The notes below the pieces were generated by a model, which saw nothing but the letters and a program-made list of their open reading frames with translations, made no database searches and was not told the DNA's origin. A program made the translations under genes and the position numbers. From Cytobacillus eiseniae (GTDB lineage: Bacteria > Bacillota > Bacilli > Bacillales > Cytobacillaceae), in assembly GCF_017874625.1 (NCBI RefSeq), contig NZ_JAGIKZ010000008.1, positions 97,354 to 161,353 of the forward strand: DNA of 64,000 bases, given 5' to 3'. Below are positions 56,834-64,000 of the stretch, in pieces; the first letter of the stretch is position 1, and each line of letters begins with the position of its first letter.

Positions 56834-57249
56834 CTCATTAAAGGATTATGTATCAATATAACATATGATAAATAATAAAAATAGTAAAAAATAGAATATT
56901 TCTATATTTAATGCATTTTAACATGAAATGCATTCTTACTCAAAAGAACAAATGCACAAGCGCCTTGATCAGCTTCAGGCATAGAACAAGAAGAGCCTCA
57001 CTAAAAAGGTGTCCTTTACCGATCTTTAGAGGATTGGCTTGTGATCTCGAGGTCGACAAAACGCGACGTCCTGTACGTCGGGGATAGGCGCTCCTCCTAT
57101 AAGAAAAAAACACTTATACTCGTGCGATGCTTATGCTGCTGAAGTATTCCTTGTGGAGCTAGACGCAGAACTTGTCGCAAAGTTAACCACAACATTCTAT
57201 TATAATTTCCGAAACAAAGAAAAAAGCCCAGATTTCTCTAGACTTGATT
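56834..57249. other. Intergenic region between aroC and cheR
   Basis: About 415 bases with no gene. Most is the chimeric repeat at 56951-57165. The AT-rich part at 56834-56950 must hold the aroC promoter, not placed with confidence. Confidence 0.5.
56951..57165 (+). repeat. Chimeric repeat, family 1 left half and family 2 right half
   Basis: The left part (to about 57055) has the family 1 layout: ACAAG, inner AAAGGTGTCCTTT and GGATTGGCTTGTGATCTCGAG. The right part (from GATAGGCGCTCCTCC near 57082 to GGAGCTAGACG) matches the right half of the family 2 copies. A short CGACGTCCTGTACGTCG palindrome lies at the junction. Outer arms AAGCGCC and GGCGCT still pair. Confidence 0.7.
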
Positions 57250-58041
<792 letters not shown>

Positions 58042-58161
58042 CTAGTGCTAAATTGAATATGTATGATTTAAGTATAGCTGAAAAGTGAAAGAATAAGGCA
58101 TATATAATTGAAATTTTTTTTACTTATTTTTACTAATTATCCTAGCTGATTCCGCCCCATG

Positions 58162-58197
58162 AGAAAAGCACTCGCAAAATGCAAGTGCTTTTCTCAT
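58162..58197 (-). terminator. Terminator of ndk
   Basis: GAGAAAAGCACT and AGTGCTTTTCTC arms, with a T-rich arm on the minus strand, after ndk and before cheR. Confidence 0.7.
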
Positions 58198-58224
58198 TTA
58201 TAAAAACCATTAAATATTCAGCTT

Positions 58225-58671
58225 TTAGTTAATCCACTCGTTGATTAACTTTGAATATTCAACTAGTTCTTCTTCTTTGAAGAATAGGCCAATTTCACGC
58301 TCTGCGCTTGTTGGTGAATCAGATCCGTGAATCACGTTTTTTCCTACTGTTATTCCGAAATCTCCGCGAATTGTTCCAGGTGCAGCATCCTTAGGATTTG
58401 TTGAACCCATCATTTGACGTGCTGTAGCAATTACATTTTCGCCTTCCCAAACCATTGCGAAAACTGGACCTGAAGTAATAAAATCAACTAATTCTCCGAA
58501 AAACGGGCGCTCTTTATGCTCACCATAATGCTCTTCTGCAAGCGCTTGCGAAATACTCATAAGTTTTCCACCTACTAGTTGGAAACCTTTCTTTTCGAAA
58601 CGAGAAACTATTTCACCAATTAAGTTGCGTTGAACACCGTCTGGCTTTACCATTAAAAATGTTTTTTCCAT
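58225..58671 (-). CDS. ndk: Ndk, nucleoside diphosphate kinase
   Basis: 148 residues from ATG 58671 (GGAGTGGAG upstream). [19 protein letters not shown], the catalytic histidine in the NVIHGSDS motif and RGDFG are intact. Balances NTP and dNTP pools. Between hepT and cheR. Confidence 0.96.
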   Translation of the reverse strand: MEKTFLMVKPDGVQRNLIGEIVSRFEKKGFQLVGGKLMSISQALAEEHYGEHKERPFFGELVDFITSGPVFAMVWEGENVIATARQMMGSTNPKDAAPGTIRGDFGITVGKNVIHGSDSPTSAEREIGLFFKEEELVEYSKLINEWIN

Positions 58672-58769
58672 GATCTCCACTCCTAAAGCTTATGTATAGT
58701 GAATTACCTATGATGACAATTCATACAAATATTATCATTTTTTTGATAATTTAGCAATATGAGTAGGAT

Positions 58770-59732
58770 TTAGAATTTTCTTTTTCCGATAATCTTTGCG
58801 ATGTCACTTAATGTTTTCTTTGCTCGATTCTGTGGCAACTCATTTAGAATCTTTAGTGCTTTATGCAAATACTGATCACTTATTCGTAAGGATTGTTCAA
58901 TCGCACCTGATTGTTTAATTAGGACAATAATTTTTTCAATTTCTTCCCGATTTGTTGTCTCTTGGACTTGTGTGATCTTTTCTCGAATCTTATTATCCTT
59001 CATAGCCAAAAGGACAGGGAGGGTAATATTGCCCTGGTGGAGATCATCTCCTGCTGGCTTTCCAAGTTGCTTTTCCGTACTAGTAAAGTCAAGAACATCA
59101 TCAATTATTTGATAAGACATCCCTACATAATACCCGAAACGATAAAGCTTTTTATGTATTTCCTCTTCTACATCTGCTGCTATCGCACCAAGCTGACAAC
59201 TAACTGCAATCAATATAGCCGTTTTCCGTTTGATTCTCCGTAAATAAGTACGAATATTTTGCTCATAATTATATTTATCCTTGATTTGTTCAATTTCGCC
59301 GATACACAGTTCCACTAATGTATTAGCTAAAATTTGATGGGCAAACGGTTTTTCAACTTTTGTCATTAATTCAAGAGCACGTGCAAAAATATAATCACCC
59401 GTGTACATGGCAATACGATTATCCCATTTCGCCTTAATGGTCCGTTTGCCTCGACGCAATTCTGCATCGTCCACCACATCATCATGAACAAGTGAAGCCA
59501 TATGTATTAGTTCAAGAGAAACAGCCACATTCTTTATTCGATCAATGTCGTAATCTCCAAATTTTCCAGCAAGCAAAACAAAAACGGGGCGGATTCGTTT
59601 CCCCCCGGCTTTTAATAAGTGCAGGGATGCTTGATTCAATAGGGGAGACTCCGCTTGAACTGTTTCCTCAAGTGATTCTTCTATAATCGTTAAATCTGAA
59701 TTCAAAAATGAATACATCATTTTTAATTTCAT
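58770..59732 (-). CDS. hepT: HepT, heptaprenyl diphosphate synthase component II
   Basis: 320 residues from ATG 59732 (GGGTGAG upstream). Trans-prenyltransferase with GGKRIRP, first aspartate motif DDVVDD and second DDVLDF. The catalytic subunit that, with HepS, makes the C35 side chain of menaquinone. Distal to menG. Confidence 0.94.
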   Translation of the reverse strand: MKLKMMYSFLNSDLTIIEESLEETVQAESPLLNQASLHLLKAGGKRIRPVFVLLAGKFGDYDIDRIKNVAVSLELIHMASLVHDDVVDDAELRRGKRTIKAKWDNRIAMYTGDYIFARALELMTKVEKPFAHQILANTLVELCIGEIEQIKDKYNYEQNIRTYLRRIKRKTAILIAVSCQLGAIAADVEEEIHKKLYRFGYYVGMSYQIIDDVLDFTSTEKQLGKPAGDDLHQGNITLPVLLAMKDNKIREKITQVQETTNREEIEKIIVLIKQSGAIEQSLRISDQYLHKALKILNELPQNRAKKTLSDIAKIIGKRKF

Positions 59733-59829
59733 ATCTTTACTCACCCAGCTTATCGATCCTGTCTGCTGATTCCATATATGAGCGTTCAATTAGACAAACT
59801 ATCCTATGAAAAAGCATTCAGAAAAAAAA

Positions 59830-60537
59830 TTATTTTTCTTTTTTACCAATATGAACCGCAGCTACTCCCCCGGTATATGCTTTATAGCTAACTTCATCAA
59901 ACCCAGCATTTTCAAACATATTAGCAAGCTCCTTCATTCCTGGAAAATCACGAGCAGACTCTTGCAGCCATGAGTATTCCTTATAGCTCTTTGCAAATAG
60001 TTTACCGAAAAATGGCATAATGAATCGGAAGTAAAAATAATACGCTTGTTTAAAGCCAATCATCGTAGGTTGAGATGTCTCAAGACAAACAGCTAAACCA
60101 CCAGGCTTGACTACTCGATGCATTTCTTTAAGAACTTGCATATAGTCAGGTACATTTCGTAACCCAAAGCCGATCGTCACATAATCAAAGGTATTATCAG
60201 GAAATGGCAGCTCCATTGCGTTTCCATGGACTAATTGAACTTGCTTTAAGTTTTGATCTTTTACTTTTTGTTCACCAATTTTCAGCATGTTTCTACTGAA
60301 ATCAAGACCAATAACTTCTCCTTTTTCACCAACAGCCTCTGCTAAAGCAATCGTCCAGTCCGCGGTTCCGCAGCAAACGTCCAATGCTTTTTCCCCTTTT
60401 TGTACATCCATTTTTTTCATCGTATCCTTACGCCATCTTAAATGCTGTTGAAAACTAATAACGGAGTTCATTTTATCATAGTTGCCATATATCTTTTCGA
60501 ATACATGATGGACGCGTTCTTCTTTTGATTGCTGCAT
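59830..60537 (-). CDS. menG: MenG (MenH/UbiE), demethylmenaquinone methyltransferase
   Basis: 235 residues. SAM methyltransferase with [17 protein letters not shown], the motif post [17 protein letters not shown] and the UbiE-type [20 protein letters not shown]. Last step of menaquinone synthesis. GAAGGG precedes the start, 5 bases after the hepS stop. Located between hepS and hepT, as in Bacillus. Confidence 0.95.
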   Translation of the reverse strand: MQQSKEERVHHVFEKIYGNYDKMNSVISFQQHLRWRKDTMKKMDVQKGEKALDVCCGTADWTIALAEAVGEKGEVIGLDFSRNMLKIGEQKVKDQNLKQVQLVHGNAMELPFPDNTFDYVTIGFGLRNVPDYMQVLKEMHRVVKPGGLAVCLETSQPTMIGFKQAYYFYFRFIMPFFGKLFAKSYKEYSWLQESARDFPGMKELANMFENAGFDEVSYKAYTGGVAAVHIGKKEK

Positions 60538-60542
60538 ACTTC

Positions 60543-61331
60543 TTACCCTTCTTCCACAAATGTATTTGCTAAGGATTGACTGTCATTAAGGATTGATTGG
60601 ATTCTTTTATCCACTAGTTCATCTACTTGGGGAATGTTTAACAGATTTTCCTGAATCAGCTTTCTTGAACCATTCAAATATTCATCACAAATGGCGAGCA
60701 AGTCCTTCTCATCGTTTGATAACGTTACTTTTTTTAATGCATCAAAAACGACTGATTCCCTTCCATTTAAAAACAAGTCCCTTTCTGCTTTTAACCGTTT
60801 GATGAATAAAAGGTTGGATGCAAATTCACTCCAATATGTGTCATCCAAATAAGAAGTGATTTTAACAAATAAAGAAGACTCGATCATTTTCACATCATTC
60901 ATAAGCGCATCCACATGATCCATATCCTTTTGATAGAGGGAGATCTTGTGTTCATTAATATCTTTAATTCCCTCAGCTAATAGCCGAATCATTCCAATTT
61001 CATCAATTTCAGAAAGGATCTTATAATATAAACCACTGTAGTACACACCAGCTAATACAGTTAATTGTCTAGGCTTAAGATTTTCAGCATCTAATTTCTG
61101 ATTGGATACGGTCTCATGGGTATCAAGGGCAATTTGAATGAGCATAATCGTTATACAGTATTGCTGCAATTTATCGTCAGGCAACCGCTCCTTGCTAAGA
61201 TAAGCAATGAGAAGCAATAACATGTCTTCATCTATTATTGGCGTCTCAATATGCTTAAATAAGTAAGGGTGCTTAATCTTATTCTCGATTTGCTCTTTCA
61301 CATCTGCTAATAGTATCATCATGTTTCGCAT
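60543..61331 (-). CDS. hepS: HepS, heptaprenyl diphosphate synthase component I
   Basis: 262 residues from ATG 61331 (AAGGGTGATT upstream); the in-frame extension to 61388 has no such site. All-helical HEPPP synthase component I with [18 protein letters not shown] and [15 protein letters not shown]. It has no aspartate-rich motif and sets chain length by partnering HepT. Confidence 0.9.
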   Translation of the reverse strand: MRNMMILLADVKEQIENKIKHPYLFKHIETPIIDEDMLLLLIAYLSKERLPDDKLQQYCITIMLIQIALDTHETVSNQKLDAENLKPRQLTVLAGVYYSGLYYKILSEIDEIGMIRLLAEGIKDINEHKISLYQKDMDHVDALMNDVKMIESSLFVKITSYLDDTYWSEFASNLLFIKRLKAERDLFLNGRESVVFDALKKVTLSNDEKDLLAICDEYLNGSRKLIQENLLNIPQVDELVDKRIQSILNDSQSLANTFVEEG

Positions 61332-61520
61332 GCAATCACCCTTGTTTCCCCTGTGTTTTCTTCGTTTCTCTGCAAAATTTATATACAATAAAGGAAATTA
61401 ATCCCTCTAAATTCCTATCTCTAAATATACATAAGGCAGAAATCATTATATCATAAATTATTATGCATTGTTAGAAGAATTTCGATGATTTGTGAACACA
61501 TACACATTTTTCTATGCTGT

Positions 61521-61757
61521 TTATTTTTTCGGTTCGCTTTCAACTTCACCATGTTTTGTTAATACGGTTGCATTTCCTCTTATTTTTATCGCAGAGGTAT
61601 GCTCAGTAAATTGTGCAATCAATAATTCCCCAGAATCAAGCTTTTCAGAATGATGAAATTTCGTGTCTGATCCTCTTGTCAGTCCGATTACATGAACACC
61701 ATCTTCTTTTGCTTTTATCACAATATATTCATTTCCTAATTGAACACGATTCTCCAT
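61521..61757 (-). CDS. mtrB: MtrB, tryptophan RNA-binding attenuation protein (TRAP)
   Basis: 78 residues, closely matching TRAP of Bacillus/Geobacillus. [31 protein letters not shown], and AIKIRG with the RNA-contact lysine and arginine are kept. In its 11-mer, tryptophan-bound form it binds GAG/UAG repeats in trp leaders. The genes it usually controls are not in this window. Between folE and hepS, as in B. subtilis. Confidence 0.95.
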   Translation of the reverse strand: MENRVQLGNEYIVIKAKEDGVHVIGLTRGSDTKFHHSEKLDSGELLIAQFTEHTSAIKIRGNATVLTKHGEVESEPKK

Positions 61758-61791
61758 GGTAACACCCTTTTACTCATAGTCTAAATTGTTC

Positions 61792-62358
61792 CTAGAATTT
61801 GATTAATGAAAGCACTTCTGCTCTTGCCTTATCATCCTCAGCAAAGATTCCTCTTACAGCAGTTGTGATTGTTTGTGATCCGGGCTTCTTCACACCACGC
61901 ATAGTCATGCACATATGTTCCGCTTCAACGACGACCATTGCTCCGTGGGGATCTAACGTTTCTATTATGGAATCTGCAACAGTTGATGTAATTCGTTCTT
62001 GAAGTTGGGGTCTTTTTGCAACTGCTTCAACAGCTCTAGCAAGTTTGCTTAGGCCTGTAACCTTTCCATTTCGTGGAATATAGGCAACATGTGCCTTACC
62101 GAAAAATGGGACTAGATGATGTTCACACATTGAATAAAAAGGAATATCCTTCACTAAAACTACTTCCTCATGATCCTCGCCAAAAACGGTTTCAAAGTAT
62201 TCCTTTGGATCTTGATTCAAGCCTTGGAAAACTTCCTCATACATTTTTGCAACCCTTTTCGGGGTGTCGAGTAAACCTTCACGATTTGGATCTTCCCCAA
62301 TTGCTTCTAATATCAAACGTACCGCTTCTTCAATCTGCGGACGATTTACTTCTGCCAT
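61792..62358 (-). CDS. folE: FolE, GTP cyclohydrolase I
   Basis: 188 residues. Zinc enzyme for folate synthesis. [20 protein letters not shown] carries the Cys and His ligands, and the later [11 protein letters not shown] segment the second cysteine. GAGGAGGAAG precedes the start. Shares the mtrB operon. Confidence 0.95.
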   Translation of the reverse strand: MAEVNRPQIEEAVRLILEAIGEDPNREGLLDTPKRVAKMYEEVFQGLNQDPKEYFETVFGEDHEEVVLVKDIPFYSMCEHHLVPFFGKAHVAYIPRNGKVTGLSKLARAVEAVAKRPQLQERITSTVADSIIETLDPHGAMVVVEAEHMCMTMRGVKKPGSQTITTAVRGIFAEDDKARAEVLSLIKF

Positions 62359-62437
62359 CGTACTTCCTCCTCAAATTACAATGTAATCTATTATAATATG
62401 TCCATATTAGCATATTCATTTCCCATGAACAAATACA

Positions 62438-62638
62438 GAAAAGCGCCTTACTCATCGCTGTACAAACTACAAAAGATTGCCCCTTTCGATATACGAAACA
62501 CGTGTGAGCATAAGCCATACCGTGCTTGACGAAATCGTTGTGGAGCAATACTGAAATTTGATAGCGCTCACTTATATGAAAATTACTTATACTTGTGTGA
62601 TGCATATCCTGTCAAAGTGTTCCTTGTGAATTGGACGA
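62438..62638 (+). repeat. Interspersed repeat family 2, decayed copy b
   Basis: Aligns with the reverse complement of 46990-47204: AAAAGCGCC, GTACAAACT, a TTTCGATATACGAAACACG block, AATCGTTGTGGAGCAATACTG and ACTTATACTTGTGTGATGC. Several blocks are mutated. It fills the 62359-62765 gap upstream of folE. Confidence 0.6.
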
Positions 62639-62704
62639 AAGAACAAGCCATTCACATTTTATCCAAAGCAACATGCGATTGTATATTTTTCCACCTTTCA
62701 AGCA

Positions 62705-62732
62705 AAAAAACCGCGAGTAACTCGCGGTTTTT
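62705..62732 (-). terminator. Terminator of the HU gene
   Basis: AAAAACCGCGAG and CTCGCGGTTTTT arms with a four-base loop; T-run on the minus strand after the stop region. Confidence 0.8.
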
Positions 62733-62765
62733 AACTGAAAGAAAAGCCTTTAGCACTTTATGTAC

Positions 62766-63038
62766 TTATTTAACTGCATCTTTCAATGCTTTACCTGGTT
62801 TAAAAGCAGGTACTTTACTAGCAGCGATTTCAATTTCCTCGCCTGTTTGTGGGTTGCGTCCTTTACGTGCTGCACGTTCACGAACCTCAAAGTTACCGAA
62901 ACCAATTAGTTGAACTTTATCACCATTTTTTAAAGCATCTAAGATTGCATCAAATACAGCGTCAACTGCTTTAGTAGCGTCCTTCTTAGAAAGCTCGCTG
63001 CTTTCAGCAACTGCATTAATTAGTTCTGTCTTATTCAT
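62766..63038 (-). CDS. hbs: HU-type DNA-binding protein (Hbs)
   Basis: 90 residues from ATG 63038, after [22 protein letters not shown] and the beta-arm region [24 protein letters not shown] and [13 protein letters not shown] are typical of HU. It compacts and bends the nucleoid. Located upstream of folE and mtrB, as in B. subtilis; spoIVA, the usual next gene, is not within the remaining 900 bases. Confidence 0.97.
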   Translation of the reverse strand: MNKTELINAVAESSELSKKDATKAVDAVFDAILDALKNGDKVQLIGFGNFEVRERAARKGRNPQTGEEIEIAASKVPAFKPGKALKDAVK

Positions 63039-63766
63039 GCCTTTCACCTCCTCCCAAAAAATAATCGAAAAACGTCTATACACTAGAAGCTAAGAAAGAA
63101 TATAAACAGAAGAAAGCTACATCCTGCTAGCTCATAATGGTAATCTTACTTACATTTGTAATCAAAATTACTGATTTCTAAACGTTTTCATGAAATTTTG
63201 TTTAACCATGCACAATAATAAATCATAAACGGAGAAATTTCAATCCATTTAATTTAAAAAGTCCTTTAATAATAAGGGTTTGAACACTTTTTGAGTTAAT
63301 TCAGTTAAAAGATTATCACAATCATTTAAGGTTATCAAGAATATTTCACGTATTAATGGGAAAGTTTTCTTATTTTTGCTCATATGTAGGTTTACACTGT
63401 AGTTAAGGGGGAATAAATTCTGTAGAATAGTCTCCACTAATAGCAAGTCAATTTATACGGATTTTCAATCAATAAACCTAAAAAAGAAGGCTGTATTCAA
63501 AAACTAAGTAGGTCAGTAGTGAAGTAGAAAAGACCCATTCAACAAGTCAATTTCATGCAAAATCACATACATTTAGACCAACATAGAGGCATTGCATCCT
63601 CTGCATTTTTTATCATCAAATGACCCATTCCTCAACTACCACTTCATTCGTTGGCGAGGTATTTGAATTTGCTAAAGAACGTCCTTGCATAAAAGCTCAC
63701 TTACTTGTGACATGGGTAACCTTTATACAGCAAAATGAGGAGGCTTGTCCGTGATCGAACAAGTAA

Positions 63767-63790
63767 AATAAGCGGAATAATTCCGGTTAA
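63767..63790. repeat. Short palindromic repeat R1
   Basis: AATAAGCGGAATAATTCCGGTTAA-like unit: AGCGGAAT and ATTCCGGT arms. One of three spaced units. Confidence 0.55.
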
Positions 63791-63816
63791 ATCCAGAATG
63801 AATCATATTTTTGGGG

Positions 63817-63841
63817 AAATAAGCGGAGATTTTCCGGTTAC
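63817..63841. repeat. Short palindromic repeat R2
   Basis: Second unit: AATAAGCGGAGATTTTCCGGTTA, 50 bases from R1. Confidence 0.55.
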
Positions 63842-63876
63842 TCAAAGAAAAATCCCCCATTTTTGATTTTTTCGAG

Positions 63877-63905
63877 AAAACAGGCGGAAATTTTCCGCTT
63901 ATTAA
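63877..63905. repeat. Short palindromic repeat R3
   Basis: Third unit: CAGGCGGAAATTTTCCGCTTATT, 60 bases from R2 and the best-paired of the three. Confidence 0.55.
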
Positions 63906-64000
63906 CACTAGTCTTGCAAAAGACTTACAAAAAAATGGGGATTAATAGTATGTATTATTTTACAGGCATAAAAAAATCTCCTATTGTATTAATATAGACG

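Larger units (their letters stand above)
63084..64000. other. Region upstream of hbs with no convincing gene
   Basis: About 900 bases with several stop-rich frames. A 65-codon frame at 63249-63446 has no ribosome site. Three short inverted repeats lie at 63767-63905. The stretch 63480-63720 has scattered GACCCATT repeats and could be the worn end of an insertion element, but no transposase is readable. Confidence 0.4.

Noticed and set aside
56834..56950. A T-box or other riboswitch before the aro operon
   Set aside because: No T-box sequence, specifier stem or terminator pair could be seen in this AT-rich leader.
63249..63446. A 65-codon minus-strand frame upstream of hbs
   Set aside because: No ribosome site for either possible start and no recognisable family.
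63723..63908. A 61-codon minus-strand frame
   Set aside because: It is made by the three palindromic repeats, whose repeated ISA/YF-type translation is a by-product.

Overview
The window is chromosomal DNA from a low-GC, spore-forming Bacillaceae species. The evidence is AT-rich sequence with AAGGAGG-type ribosome binding sites, sporulation genes (cotD, sspM, yppG, ypjB), bacillithiol genes (bshA, bshB1), a type-B RNase P RNA, the TRAP gene mtrB, and a gene order that follows the Bacillus subtilis ypvA-to-hbs segment. Species cannot be fixed from this. The protein sequences are clearly diverged from B. subtilis and several insertions and losses relative to that order are visible.

Layout. 1-100: tail of a SufT/YitW-type Fe-S assembly gene. 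176-9.5 kb: ypvA helicase, an MFS exporter, ypsC rRNA methyltransferase, a PAS-GGDEF-EAL protein, rnpB, gpsB, ypsA, cotD. 9.7-13.3 kb: the mitomycin-repair pair mrfB/mrfA with a LexA-like box upstream. 13.5-18.2 kb: an accessory block with a Crp/Fnr regulator, an Hsp20 and a two-gene dipeptide-permease-like operon whose second protein is an ABC permease fused to an M1 metallopeptidase. 18.3-25.3 kb: yppG, yppF, yppE, a probable yppD, sspM, yppC, recU and ponA. 25.4-32.4 kb: ypoC, nth, dnaD, aspB, ypmB, ypmA, dinG; asnS is absent between aspB and dnaD. 32.7-40.7 kb: panDCB, then birA, cca, bshA, bshB1, mgsA, dapB, ypjD as a tightly overlapping minus-strand operon. 40.8-46.2 kb: ypjC, a zinc membrane peptidase, ypjB, ypjA and the qcrABC menaquinol:cytochrome c reductase. 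46.3-57 kb: ypiF, ypiB, ypiA, an odd amidohydrolase-like protein and the aromatic supraoperon aroC-aroB-aroH-hisC-tyrA-aroA, from which the trp genes are missing. 57.2-63.0 kb: cheR, ndk, hepT-menG-hepS, mtrB, folE and the HU gene. 63.1-64.0 kb: no convincing gene.

How the genes work together. Large parts serve linked housekeeping roles: aromatic amino acid and histidine synthesis, menaquinone side chain and ring methylation (hepS, menG, hepT) feeding the qcr complex, pantothenate and bacillithiol synthesis, and DNA repair (mrfAB, recU, nth, dinG).

The most unusual coding feature is the permease-M1 peptidase fusion (14928-17321) with its permease partner and no ATPase or binding protein nearby. 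The most unusual non-coding feature is a set of modular interspersed repeats (at least three families, several copies each) whose paired arms vary together between copies. One copy is a chimera of two families.
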